The notes under the pieces: generated by a model
What the model was told of the DNA's origin: nothing
Database searches by the model: none
Seen by the model: the letters and a program-made list of their open reading frames with translations, nothing else
Made by a program: the position numbers and the translations under genes
Assembly (NCBI RefSeq): GCF_003003775.1
Contig: NZ_PVWJ01000002.1
Coordinates: forward strand, 18,843 to 82,842
DNA length: 64,000 bases
From: Merismopedia glauca CCAP 1448/3
GTDB taxonomy: Bacteria; Cyanobacteriota; Cyanobacteriia; Cyanobacteriales; CCAP-1448
Direction: 5' to 3'
In this document: positions 29,096 through 37,569 of the stretch, in pieces
How the letters are laid out: every line of letters begins with the position of its first letter
Position numbering within the stretch: the first letter of the stretch is position 1

Positions 29096-30379
29096 TCAGA
29101 TTTTGCTCCAACCTAATTGTTTTAAACAGTTTTCTTTTGCAGCACTCACTGAACTACGACTAGTATTAAGTTTGATACCTCCTTTCCCATCAGGAGAAAT
29201 TAGTGTATCTTTCCAACATTCACCCTGTCTTGACCAATCAATTTCCTTCACTAATTGCATAACTTTATTGCGGTCAAAAAAATTAGTTTCATGATCAAGA
29301 GTGCAGTAAAGTAAATCACCTAGAGTTTCTAAACCAACGCTAATTCCTAGAATACAATTATCTCTGTATTCAGTGGCTTGTTTCCAATGTATTTTCTCTT
29401 TTTCACAGATATCGCCAGTCAATTTAGCCATTTTTCTCCAATTATTATCTTTGTCAAGATCGTTAACTGTATCAGAATACTTAACAAAGAAATAATTAAG
29501 ACAGTCACTCAATTCCTTCGCTCTTTCCTGTACTAGATTGTCTGTGTTTGCTTCAGAAAGCTTGTTAGCTGGATTACCTGCAAAACTACAACTGACTAAT
29601 TTAGCAATATAGTTGATTGTGTAAATGTAACCCGTTTTAGATCCAGGACTGGATTTAATTTTTTGAGTTTTGTTACGAAACATATTAACTTGTTCAACAA
29701 CTTCCTTTGCTATAGCGTCCTTTCCATATCCTCCATAAGCGACTAGGAGAGACTGAGCAATTGGTAAAGTTTGAGCCATATCACGAAAATCGGTTTGACA
29801 CTGCTCAAGTTCTCCTTCTAGTACCAAATTTACTGGAAATGTCACCTGACTAATCAAATCCCGATCTTCTCCTTCAAACTCTATAAGTTCTTTAATTGCT
29901 TTTTTTCGATGTTGACCATCAGTAATTTCTAGGGAAGTGCTGTTATAGATAAAAACAACATATAAATCCCCCCAAATCTTCTGATATTTGATTTTAGAAG
30001 GATCTACATTAGCCGTAATAGTCCCCAAAATCCATTTATTTCCTGCTTGAGCACGTTCTCTAATGTAGTTTTTGATTTTTTCAACGTGTCTATTATCTAT
30101 TGGACGATTTTTGCCAGAATTTGGATTATTACTCTCTTCAGCCACACTTCTTGCTCTTAGAAGAGTTGGTATTTCATTTGCGTGAACATTAATTTGAAGC
30201 ATTCGGCGATTACCATGCTTCGATCCAATTGCTAAAAAAGTCTGTCCTTCTCTGTATCCCTCTACCATGATGGGTTGAATACTATTCTTAATGGCTTGGG
30301 TAAGCTCAGGAGTAACTAAAGAACTATTACCCTCTAAATTGTCAGGATTTTGACTCAGAGTGTCTATTTCAGTAACCAT
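29096..30379 (-). CDS. DGQHR-domain protein (DndB-like), orphan
   Basis: This 427-residue protein contains the hallmark ITDGQHRKKAI at about residues 152-162, preceded by RPIDNRHVEKIKNYI and by WILGTITANVD, the layout of the DGQHR superfamily (TIGR03187). The best-known member is DndB, a regulator that limits DNA phosphorothioation and is autoregulatory. No dndA, C, D, E or restriction partner is present here, so a DNA-modification role is inference from family only. The C-terminal 200 residues are helical and unfamiliar. The gene is isolated between citrate synthase and ndhA and faces a small gene across a region with repeated TATCACA half-sites. Confidence 0.8.
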   Translation of the reverse strand: MVTEIDTLSQNPDNLEGNSSLVTPELTQAIKNSIQPIMVEGYREGQTFLAIGSKHGNRRMLQINVHANEIPTLLRARSVAEESNNPNSGKNRPIDNRHVEKIKNYIRERAQAGNKWILGTITANVDPSKIKYQKIWGDLYVVFIYNSTSLEITDGQHRKKAIKELIEFEGEDRDLISQVTFPVNLVLEGELEQCQTDFRDMAQTLPIAQSLLVAYGGYGKDAIAKEVVEQVNMFRNKTQKIKSSPGSKTGYIYTINYIAKLVSCSFAGNPANKLSEANTDNLVQERAKELSDCLNYFFVKYSDTVNDLDKDNNWRKMAKLTGDICEKEKIHWKQATEYRDNCILGISVGLETLGDLLYCTLDHETNFFDRNKVMQLVKEIDWSRQGECWKDTLISPDGKGGIKLNTSRSSVSAAKENCLKQLGWSKI

Positions 30380-30416
30380 AAAGTGTTTAGCCTCTTTTAA
30401 CTATCTTGCTTCAATC

Positions 30417-30505
30417 GTATCACATGCAATAAGCAAATTTAGTACTTTAAAAAAAATGTGCTTTGTCAAAATAAACAATATCACACGTGAAATAAAATGT
30501 GATAC
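30417..30505. promoter_or_regulatory. Three TATCACA half-sites between two divergent genes (putative operator)
   Basis: GTATCACAT at 30417-30425 is repeated in reverse orientation as ATGTGATAC at 30497-30505. A third site, TATCACACG at 30479-30487, forms a palindrome with TGTGATA at 30498-30504 (12-base spacer). The sites occupy most of the 150-base gap between the divergent starts at 30379 and 30530 or 30545. This arrangement fits a shared repressor-binding region. Confidence 0.6.
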
Positions 30506-30529
30506 AGTGTAAAAGTAAATATATTGATA

Positions 30530-30886
30530 ATGAAGAAACCCGCTATGGCTCAACAGCATCTTGATTTGGCAATGACAGCAATGAATCACCCACAAGCTAT
30601 AGAAATATTGGCTTTTATTCACCGTTTAGCAGAAAAAGGCATCAGCTCCTCTTTTACGACCGTACTCACGCATAAAACTGACTCTGGCAATAACTTACCT
30701 CGCTTGTTAGAACTTGAGATGTATGGTGTAAATGCCAGCGATCAAAGACTGATTCGAGTTGCTAGTCGATACACAGAGAGATTATCTTCTGCGATTAATG
30801 CGTGGCTAAAGTGGGCATCTTATACAGAAGTTGAATATCCCACTAGCTCATTAATTACAGCTATTGAGCGAAACTGGAGGATTTAA
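30530..30886 (+). CDS. Small protein of unknown function, divergent from the DGQHR gene
   Basis: The protein is 118 residues from the ATG at 30530 or 113 from the ATG at 30545; neither has a convincing ribosome site, so the start is open. It looks like an all-helical cytoplasmic protein (HLDLAMTAMNHPQAIEILAF, then RLIRVASRYTERLSSAINAWL). I do not recognise a family. It could be a partner or regulator of the DGQHR protein, because the two share the operator-like region; that is inference from position alone. Confidence 0.55.
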   Translation: MKKPAMAQQHLDLAMTAMNHPQAIEILAFIHRLAEKGISSSFTTVLTHKTDSGNNLPRLLELEMYGVNASDQRLIRVASRYTERLSSAINAWLKWASYTEVEYPTSSLITAIERNWRI

Positions 30887-31481
30887 ACCTAAAATCTATC
30901 TAAAATAAACTCCGACAGTGACCTAAACCGTAAAATTTACTGTCGGAATTAACCCAAGAAGCATCGACAAGATATAGGTTGAGGTTAAGAAGGCAGAAAT
31001 TTTAGCAAAACATAGATTTCTGTAATCTGCAAACCTATTCTGGTTTGGGAAACAAGGAAGAATCGGCTTCAAGAGTCAATAAAAGAGAAAGGAAAGTGAT
31101 TGCAATTCTCCCTAAAACACAGTAGATTAGATTTCATCATTGAGCTTCTAGAACCTGGGTTTTTAAACCAGTTACTCAACCTTTGTCCCAAAAGTTGGCG
31201 ACTATCTTTAGCCCGTATCTGCCCATCAATGATCGAGGTTAATTAAGGTAAATCCTCAGTTTTGGCACTCATGACGAGATAAAGTGCTAAACAAACAAGC
31301 GACACCGCCCATCCAGTTAGGTGTAAAGAATACCAAAGGCGATCGCTCCCATTTAAATAGTAACCATAGGAACAATCTCTATCATCTAGCCATAGGCTAA
31401 ATACATTTGAACGATATACTAAGCTAGAGTGTAAAAAATCTTCACATTAATTGTTCCAAGTCATCCTTTGCTACTGGAAAC
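30887..31481. other. 595-base gap upstream of ndhA
   Basis: No confident gene is present. CCGACAGT near 30911 pairs with ACTGTCGG near 30947 and could be a 3' hairpin of the preceding small gene. On the minus strand, 31243-31446 is open for 67 codons and ends in a membrane-like peptide (WYSLHLTGWAVSLVCLALYL), but it lacks a usable early start codon, so I read it as a possible remnant. The ndh promoter should lie in the last 150 bases. Confidence 0.4.
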
Positions 31482-32600
31482 ATGAAACCAGGTATCGATC
31501 TACAAGAAATTTTTATTCAATCCTTAAGGGATTTTGGACTTCCCCCTGGAGTTGCTAAGCTCATCTGGATGCCTCTCCCGATGTTTTTAATGATCATTGG
31601 GGCAACTTTTGGGGTGTTGGTAGTTGTCTGGTTGGAACGTAAAATCTCAGCCGCCGCTCAACAGCGTATTGGTCCAGAATTTGCTGGTCCTTTAGGGGTT
31701 CTCCAACCAGTTGCAGATGGACTCAAACTGGTATTTAAAGAAGATATTCTGCCAGCTAAATCCGACCCTTGGTTATTTACTCTAGGGCCAGTTTTGGTGG
31801 TAATTCCCGTATTTTTGTCCTATCTAATCGTACCTTTTGGGCAGAATTTGATAATTACTGACCTTAATGTGGGTATTTTCTGGTGGATTGCTCTTTCTAG
31901 TATTGCACCCATTGGTTTATTGATGTCAGGCTATGCCTCTAATAACAAATACTCTTTATTAGGAGGTTTGAGAGCCGCAGCACAATCAATTAGCTATGAA
32001 ATCCCATTAGCTTTGGCAGTAATGGCAGTAGCGATGATGTCTAACAGTCTCAGTACGGTTGATATTGTCGATCAACAAGCTAGTTACGGGATTTTGAGTT
32101 GGAATATTTGGCGACAACCAGTCGGATTCTTAATCTTCTGGATTGCAGCTTTGGCAGAATGCGAACGTCTACCTTTTGACTTACCAGAAGCCGAGGAAGA
32201 AATAGTTGCTGGCTATCAAACTGAATATGCTGGGATGAAATTCGGCTTATTTTACATCGGTTCCTACGTTAACCTAGTTTTATCGGCTCTTTTGTTTGCT
32301 GTTTTATATCTAGGTGGTTGGGAAACGCCAGTTCCCCTTGAGCTTTTGGGTGGTTGGATTGGAGTCAGTCCTGATAGTCCCTGGTTGCAAGTAGTTGATG
32401 CCTCTTTGGGTATTACTATGACCTTGCTGAAAGCTTATTTCTTGATTTTCTTGGCGGTTTTATTGCGCTGGACTTTACCTCGCGTCCGAATTGACCAATT
32501 ACTCAACTTAGGCTGGAAGTTTTTACTACCAGTAGGTTTAGCTAATTTGCTCCTGACAGCCGCCCTCAAACTAGCCTTTCCTGTTGCTTTTGGGGGTTAG
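31482..32600 (+). CDS. ndhA: NAD(P)H-quinone oxidoreductase subunit 1 (NdhA)
   Basis: This 372-residue membrane subunit of the thylakoid NDH-1 complex forms the quinone-binding region where the peripheral arm meets the membrane arm. About eight hydrophobic segments are visible. Family signatures are [33 protein letters not shown] and [19 protein letters not shown]-1 takes electrons from ferredoxin and serves respiration, cyclic electron flow and CO2 uptake. It starts the ndhA-I-G-E cluster, with all genes on the plus strand and short gaps. Confidence 0.96.
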   Translation: MKPGIDLQEIFIQSLRDFGLPPGVAKLIWMPLPMFLMIIGATFGVLVVVWLERKISAAAQQRIGPEFAGPLGVLQPVADGLKLVFKEDILPAKSDPWLFTLGPVLVVIPVFLSYLIVPFGQNLIITDLNVGIFWWIALSSIAPIGLLMSGYASNNKYSLLGGLRAAAQSISYEIPLALAVMAVAMMSNSLSTVDIVDQQASYGILSWNIWRQPVGFLIFWIAALAECERLPFDLPEAEEEIVAGYQTEYAGMKFGLFYIGSYVNLVLSALLFAVLYLGGWETPVPLELLGGWIGVSPDSPWLQVVDASLGITMTLLKAYFLIFLAVLLRWTLPRVRIDQLLNLGWKFLLPVGLANLLLTAALKLAFPVAFGG

Positions 32601-32708
32601 TCGTTGGCGAATATGCGTCTTTGCGTCTTGAGTTTTGGCTGAACTGCGATCGCCATAGTTCAAAATGATAAGTAGTAAGCAACAGCTAGATTCTCAAGGG
32701 GAGACACT

Positions 32709-33296
32709 ATGTTTAAGTTCCTGAAGCAAGTGGGCGATTATGCCCAGGAAACCGTCCAAGCGGCTCGTTACATCGGTCAAGGTCTATCTGTGACTTTTGA
32801 CCATATGCGGCGGCGACCTGTCACCGTTCAGTATCCTTATGAGAAGCTGATTCCCTCCGAAAGATTTCGCGGACGGATTCACTTTGAGTTTGATAAATGT
32901 ATTGCTTGTGAAGTTTGCGTGCGGGTATGCCCGATTAACTTACCAGTAGTAGATTGGGAATTCGATAAATCGAGCAAAAAGAAAAAACTCAACCACTACA
33001 GCATTGATTTTGGAGTCTGCATTTTCTGCGGTAATTGCGTGGAATATTGCCCGACTAACTGCTTATCGATGACGGAAGAGTATGAGTTAAGTACTTACGA
33101 TCGCCACGAACTCAACTACGATAGCGTGGCTTTGGGACGCTTACCATACAAGGTTACAGATGACCCAATGGTGACACCATTGCGAGAATTTGCCTACCTT
33201 CCCAAGGGCGAACACGAGCCTCATGACTTACCTGCTAATGCCATGCGCGCTGGTAAACGCCCAGAGGAAATAGTAGAACAAATGCAGCAAAACTAA
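32709..33296 (+). CDS. ndhI: NAD(P)H-quinone oxidoreductase subunit I, 4Fe-4S protein
   Basis: This 195-residue subunit carries two 4Fe-4S clusters that pass electrons towards plastoquinone. The ligand motifs are [12 protein letters not shown] and [16 protein letters not shown] short amphipathic N-terminus precedes them. The C-terminus has the [10 protein letters not shown] tail of cyanobacterial NdhI. The ATG at 32709 follows AAGGGGAGA. It lies 108 bases after ndhA, in the conserved order. Confidence 0.96.
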   Translation: MFKFLKQVGDYAQETVQAARYIGQGLSVTFDHMRRRPVTVQYPYEKLIPSERFRGRIHFEFDKCIACEVCVRVCPINLPVVDWEFDKSSKKKKLNHYSIDFGVCIFCGNCVEYCPTNCLSMTEEYELSTYDRHELNYDSVALGRLPYKVTDDPMVTPLREFAYLPKGEHEPHDLPANAMRAGKRPEEIVEQMQQN

Positions 33297-33298
33297 TC

Positions 33299-33326
33299 TT
33301 GGGGACTGGGGATTGGGGATTGGGGA
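33299..33326. repeat. TTGGGGA heptamer array between ndhI and ndhG
   Basis: Four TTGGGGA units (one CTGGGGA) lie immediately after the ndhI stop. The same unit is found near 3771-3790 and 13080-13098. Confidence 0.8.
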
Positions 33327-33387
33327 TTGAGAAATTTCTTAATCACCAATTTCTAAAATCAATTAGTAATTACTAGAGGAAGAGAGA

Positions 33388-34020
33388 GTGAATTTAGCTC
33401 AAGGGGTTCAAATTGTTACGTTTGGCATCTTAGCAGCTATGACCCTTGGCGCAGCTTTAGGAGTAGTGCTATTTGCTAACATTGTTTACTCTGCCTTTTT
33501 ACTGGGTGGGGTATTTATTAGCATTGCAGGGATATATCTGTTGCTGAATGCTGACTTTGTAGCTGCGGCTCAAGTTTTGATTTATGTGGGTGCTATCAAC
33601 GTTTTAATCTTATTTGCCATTATGTTGGTGAATAAGCGAGAAGAATTTAAACCCATCGCACGACGTTGGTTTCGTCAAGGGGCGACTGCTGTGGTATGTG
33701 CGGGTTTATTTACTTTGCTAAGTACTATGATTTTGGTGACTCCTTGGTCGATAGAAGGTCCTCCCAGTGCAGCACCGAGTACGATTATTCGCCTCGCCCA
33801 ACACTTTTTTAATCAGTTTTTACTGCCCTTTGAATTGGTATCAATTCTGTTATTAATTGCGATGGTTGGGGCGATCGTTTTAGCACGCAGAGAGTTTATT
33901 CCTGAAGCGACAGTTGGAGACAATACTCCAGTTCCAGGTTTGAGTTTACCAGAACGTCCCCGCGAACTTTTGGTAGTTGGTTCTAGTCAATCTCCTAACA
34001 ATTCAAATGCCGAAAATTAG
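33388..34020 (+). CDS. ndhG: NAD(P)H-quinone oxidoreductase subunit 6 (NdhG)
   Basis: This 210-residue membrane subunit has five hydrophobic segments and the family core [18 protein letters not shown]. It belongs to the proton-pumping arm of NDH-1. The start codon is GTG after AGAGGAAGAGAG, and [15 protein letters not shown] fits cyanobacterial NdhG. It ends 17 bases before ndhE. Confidence 0.95.
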   Translation: MNLAQGVQIVTFGILAAMTLGAALGVVLFANIVYSAFLLGGVFISIAGIYLLLNADFVAAAQVLIYVGAINVLILFAIMLVNKREEFKPIARRWFRQGATAVVCAGLFTLLSTMILVTPWSIEGPPSAAPSTIIRLAQHFFNQFLLPFELVSILLLIAMVGAIVLARREFIPEATVGDNTPVPGLSLPERPRELLVVGSSQSPNNSNAEN

Positions 34021-34037
34021 AAAAGGTTGGTAATTTT

Positions 34038-34349
34038 ATGCAACTACAACTTCAATATTTTTTATTACTAGCCGCAGCTTTATTCTGCATTGGAATTTTT
34101 GGCTTGATTACTAGTCGTAATGCAGTGCGGGTGCTGATGTCGATTGAATTGCTGTTGAATGCAGTTAATATCAATTTGATGGGTTTTTCTAATTACTTAG
34201 ATCCCCAAGGGATTAAAGGTCAAGTTTTTGCGGTGTTTGTAATTACAATTGCGGCGGCGGAAGCTGCTGTGGGATTGGCGATCGTTTTGGCTATTTATCG
34301 CAACCGCGATACGGTGGATATGGAGCAGTTTAATTTACTGAAGTGGTAG
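34038..34349 (+). CDS. ndhE: NAD(P)H-quinone oxidoreductase subunit 4L (NdhE)
   Basis: This 103-residue membrane subunit with three helices carries the conserved glutamates of the NuoK/NdhE family ([14 protein letters not shown] and [17 protein letters not shown]), which take part in the proton path. Length is normal. It is the last gene of the ndhA-I-G-E cluster. A GGGTAGGC...GCCTACCC hairpin lies 27 bases after the stop. Confidence 0.96.
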   Translation: MQLQLQYFLLLAAALFCIGIFGLITSRNAVRVLMSIELLLNAVNINLMGFSNYLDPQGIKGQVFAVFVITIAAAEAAVGLAIVLAIYRNRDTVDMEQFNLLKW

Positions 34350-34376
34350 ATTTTACTAATGTTTTGCGATCACGTA

Positions 34377-34395
34377 GGGTAGGCATTGCCTACCC
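34377..34395. terminator. Stem-loop downstream of ndhE
   Basis: GGGTAGGC pairs with GCCTACCC over a three-base loop. It is a relative of the hairpins at 27115 and 43629 and probably marks the 3' end of the ndh transcript, although no T run follows. Confidence 0.5.
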
Positions 34396-34433
34396 TAAAT
34401 TTCTATCGGTGTGGAATAATCGATCCGATATTG

Positions 34434-34586
34434 ATGCTTCCACCAGAAGAATTTGCTCCTTTGCTCCTCCAATTATCCCGCTTATCCCGCGAGGAATTAT
34501 CCCTCTTCTGTCATTCTCCGGTATTTCCTATTAATAAAAGATTTTCAAGAGAAGTCACAGCAATTCATAGAGCTATTTGTAGTTAA
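34434..34586 (+). CDS. Possible small protein (50 residues), uncertain
   Basis: A 50-codon frame starts with ATG and reads as a plausible helical peptide (LLLQLSRLSREELSLFC, then NKRFSREVTAIHRAI). There is no clear ribosome site and another frame over the same DNA is also open, so coding is doubtful. It lies in the 490-base gap between ndhE and the next gene. Confidence 0.2.
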   Translation: MLPPEEFAPLLLQLSRLSREELSLFCHSPVFPINKRFSREVTAIHRAICS

Positions 34587-34719
34587 ATTTTCGTCATTTG
34601 ATCGCTTTGGGGAATTTATACTGAGAAATAACTGAGCGATCGCTTACAGTACAATAGCTACAGAAATTAGAAATCGCAAGGGTTTTCGGAAAGTGACAGA
34701 AGAGGGATATTAACCCTCT

Positions 34720-34747
34720 GTAGGGGCGCAATGCATTGCGCCCCTAC
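34720..34747. repeat. Perfect 28-bp palindrome, identical to 29030-29057
   Basis: This is the same 28-base palindrome with half-site GTAGGGGCGCAATG as behind citrate synthase. It ends 17 bases before a TTG-initiated frame and 95 bases before the ATG at 34842, so it could affect expression of the gene that follows. Confidence 0.85.
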
Positions 34748-34841
34748 CCAACATTTGTAGCATTTGCTCGAAAAAGCGAAGAAATTGCGCGATCGCCTCC
34801 CATTAGATTATGCTGTGGGATTGCGATCCTTATCGAGCATC

Positions 34842-35186
34842 ATGGCAAATTTACCAGTTCATACGATAACTACTGTTTTCCACTTGCAGCGTCAGTTATG
34901 GGAACTAATTAATGAAGCTACAGAAACTGAATGGATGATGTTTAAGCAGTTTGGAGAGACTCAAGAAACTATTCCCGAACTCGAACAACTCAAAAATGCT
35001 GCTGAACGCTTAAGAAACTCTTACTCTCGCCTTTATACTTTGATGCTACAAGTGGCTGAATCGCAACCAGTAGCTAATTCTGCTACCCTAGATTTACTAC
35101 TTCAGTCAATCGAACGAGGAGAGTCTACTGCTAGTGCTTCGCAAGCAAGCGTTCAAGAAATTAAAATGACTTGGAACCTAATATGA
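34842..35186 (+). CDS. Small helical protein of unknown function, first of a coupled pair
   Basis: This 114-residue protein is all-helical by composition (VFHLQRQLWELINEATETEW, then LEQLKNAAERLRNSYSRLY) and has no signal peptide. The frame is open back to a TTG at 34764, which would add LEKAKKLRDRLPLDYAVGL, so the longer start is possible. The stop codon overlaps the next gene's ATG as ATGA, so the two are probably translated together. I recognise no family. Confidence 0.6.
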   Translation: MANLPVHTITTVFHLQRQLWELINEATETEWMMFKQFGETQETIPELEQLKNAAERLRNSYSRLYTLMLQVAESQPVANSATLDLLLQSIERGESTASASQASVQEIKMTWNLI

Positions 35187-35389
35187 TTGAGCAACCAAGA
35201 ATCCCCGATGCAGAAACAAGAGCGCGAAATGTAGCTCGATTGCGCGAAACTTGCCAAATGCTTGATGCTTTAAATCTGTTTTTAGATGAAGCTATAGCTC
35301 AAGTAGAAGAAGAAAATCGCCGCAGTCCTTTGTATCGTTATAGACTAGAAAGAGCCAAGAAATTACTAGATGCTCAATCTGCATCATAA
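35183..35389 (+). CDS. Small coiled-coil protein of unknown function, second of a coupled pair
   Basis: This 68-residue protein is charged and helical (RARNVARLRETCQMLDALNLF, then EEENRRSPLYRYRLERAKKLL). The ATG at 35183 overlaps the previous stop by four bases (ATGA). A TTG 12 bases earlier is open but less likely. Coupling suggests the two small proteins act together; the function is unknown. Confidence 0.6.
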   Translation: MIEQPRIPDAETRARNVARLRETCQMLDALNLFLDEAIAQVEEENRRSPLYRYRLERAKKLLDAQSAS

Positions 35390-35507
35390 ATACTCACATT
35401 GCCCGTAATTATTGACAAGACCGTTTCTTTTTCCAGAGCTTGTTGTCAATAAGCGAGCATTTTTTTCAGGGAGTCTACAGGCTGAAAGCTTTTCTGTATA
35501 ATGGTTT

Positions 35508-35526
35508 GGGGGCGACAAGCGCCCCC
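35508..35526. terminator. GC-rich hairpin between convergent genes
   Basis: GGGGGCG (35508-35514) pairs perfectly with CGCCCCC (35520-35526) over a five-base loop. A second inverted repeat, TTATTGACAA/TTGTCAATAA at 35409-35452, is followed by six T at 35461 and could end the plus-strand pair. Together they separate the plus-strand pair from the convergent pilin-domain gene. Confidence 0.55.
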
Positions 35527-35547
35527 TGAATGCTACGTCTTTACATT

Positions 35548-36495
35548 TTATTCAACTTTAGTTGAACCGGAAGGACAGGTAACTTCTCCCTTATTGTCGA
35601 TTTTAGGTGCTGCTGGAGAAGTTTTAGACGGTGTTTCAGTTTCGCAAATACCACTAAATGTAGTAGTTTTGCCTTTATTTTTGAAAGCAACTATAGCCGC
35701 AGTGTAACTCTTCAAATTAGCCATTTTAGCTGTAGCTGTGGCGATCGCACCTGGTTTTTGGGTGGGGTGAGTCGCTATTTTATAGTCGTATTCGTTATTG
35801 GAAGAGACATAAACACCTAATTCGCTGATGCTACTAGCAAATTTCTTCTTGCTGGTATAGTAACTCAACTGCGATCTGTTGATGTTTTCCATTGAATAAC
35901 GAGCATTAGATTGGTATTGCTTCGTTTTTTCAGCTTGGATATCGTAAAATTGAGTATTGCGGGGTAAAGCTGTGATGGTGGAGAGTTTTTCTAAAACCAC
36001 CGATCCTACTGTAAAGGAAGTTGGTCTGGGATCTCCTGCTTTTAAACCCACAAATTCAACTCGCATTTCCCCTGACTGGGTTAATTCAAAGATACTTAAT
36101 AAAGGTTCTCCACCACTAGGACTAGAGATATCAATTTGGTGGGGTGTAGTACTAGAATTGATTCGATAGCGGAAATCTAAGGCAATGGGACCTTGAGTAA
36201 ATCCGTCAACAAATGGCAGAGAAGACGGCAAAAACACATATAATTTGTTATCTGCGGTAAAAACTACCTTAATCCCGATAGGAAGCACATCTTTGAGTTG
36301 CCATTCTCCAATTAAGGTTTGTTCTACTGTATTGGTGTTGGCGGGGGTAGTCAATGGCGTGGTAGGAGTGGGGGTAATCGTCGGTTGAGCGATCGCCTCT
36401 ATCTGACATACACTTAACCCAGCTAAAGTAATGGTACTGGCGATCGCAATTTTACATACTGTTGGGAAATGACCCGATAATTTACGGTCGATCAT
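35548..36495 (-). CDS. Exported protein with a C-terminal type IV pilin-like G/H domain
   Basis: This 315-residue protein has a signal-like N-terminus (hydrophobic residues about 14-36, ending EAIAQP) and a Pro/Thr-rich linker (TITPTPTTPLTTP). A beta-rich GEWQLKD domain follows at about 62-175. The last 120 residues resemble the type IV pilin-like G and H domain: ARYSMENINRSQLSYYTSKK, then SSISELGV and a late Cys pair. That domain normally follows a pilin helix; here the prepilin helix is missing and the domain sits behind a different module. Function is unknown. The gene is divergent from the ABC permease, with 50 bases between the starts. Confidence 0.65.
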   Translation of the reverse strand: MIDRKLSGHFPTVCKIAIASTITLAGLSVCQIEAIAQPTITPTPTTPLTTPANTNTVEQTLIGEWQLKDVLPIGIKVVFTADNKLYVFLPSSLPFVDGFTQGPIALDFRYRINSSTTPHQIDISSPSGGEPLLSIFELTQSGEMRVEFVGLKAGDPRPTSFTVGSVVLEKLSTITALPRNTQFYDIQAEKTKQYQSNARYSMENINRSQLSYYTSKKKFASSISELGVYVSSNNEYDYKIATHPTQKPGAIATATAKMANLKSYTAAIVAFKNKGKTTTFSGICETETPSKTSPAAPKIDNKGEVTCPSGSTKVE

Positions 36496-36545
36496 AGTAA
36501 TTTAATCCTCACAATAAAAGGATTGTACCAGCAGCAACTATTTTT

Positions 36546-37451
36546 ATGGCAAGCAATCATCAAAGATCTAACTCGTCTTTAGCTGTATCTCTACTAGATT
36601 CAGAAACTTTAGCGGCTTGGGCTTTTCTATCTCCCAGTTTGATTTTGCTGGGTATTTTCTTGCTTTTCCCGATTGCTTACTTGTTTTATCTAAGTTTTAC
36701 TACTGGTAGCTTTACTCTGGCTGGAATTAAATTAGTAGGTCTGAAAAACTACGTGCGGTTGCTAGCAAGTGATGATTTTTGGCAAGTATTGGGAAATACT
36801 CTTTATTTCACCCTAGCTACTGTGATTCCCAGCTTGTTAATTCCTTTGGGATTAGCTGTATTGCTAGATCGAGCCGTAGCTTTTAGAGGATTCCTGCGCG
36901 CAGCCTACTTTATTCCTTCGGTTACTTCATTAGTTGCGGCTGGATTAGCCTTTCGCTGGTTATTTCAAACTGAAGGACCAGTTAACGCATTTTTAGAGAA
37001 TTGGGGTATCGAGCCAATTCCCTGGCTGGGTAGCACCACCTGGGCGATGCCTGTGTTAATTTTACTAAGTATCTGGAAGCAAATCGGCTTCAATTTAGTT
37101 ACTTTTCTAGCAGGTTTGCAAGCGATTCCCCTCAATCGTTACGAAGCGGCTGAATTAGACGGTGCTAATGATTGGCAACAATTTTGGTATATTACTCTAC
37201 CAGGATTGCGACCTACTTTAGTTTTTGCCACTGTGACGACAGCCATCTTTACTTTAAGAAGTTTTGAACAGGTTTACGCCGTGACTGGTGGTGGTCCCTT
37301 AAATTCCACTAATTTGCTAGTTTATTACATTTACGAACAAGCTTTTGGACAGTTTGACTTTGGCTATGCTGCTGCTGCTGCGACTGTGTTGCTATTAATT
37401 AGTTTTGTTTTGGTTTATCTGCAACTCAAAGCTTGGGGAAGCGAAAGCTAA
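36546..37451 (+). CDS. Sugar ABC transporter permease (MalF/UgpA type)
   Basis: This 301-residue inner-membrane protein has six hydrophobic segments. The EAA loop EAAELDGANDWQQFWYITLPG, which contacts the ATPase, is intact (shown here in full as its key residues E-A-A and G). It matches the first permease of carbohydrate uptake transporters of the CUT1 class. The partner permease, binding protein and ATPase are not in the window, so the transporter must be completed from other loci, as happens in cyanobacteria. The substrate cannot be assigned. Confidence 0.85.
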   Translation: MASNHQRSNSSLAVSLLDSETLAAWAFLSPSLILLGIFLLFPIAYLFYLSFTTGSFTLAGIKLVGLKNYVRLLASDDFWQVLGNTLYFTLATVIPSLLIPLGLAVLLDRAVAFRGFLRAAYFIPSVTSLVAAGLAFRWLFQTEGPVNAFLENWGIEPIPWLGSTTWAMPVLILLSIWKQIGFNLVTFLAGLQAIPLNRYEAAELDGANDWQQFWYITLPGLRPTLVFATVTTAIFTLRSFEQVYAVTGGGPLNSTNLLVYYIYEQAFGQFDFGYAAAAATVLLLISFVLVYLQLKAWGSES

Positions 37452-37569
37452 TGAGGTGGCGATCGCACTGTCATTGGTATCTATTGGCGCTAAAACCAAT
37501 AATAAGTCGGAATTAGCCGTTATATTATCTTCTTCGCCATATCAATCCTCATACAGTGTAGCGATCGCC

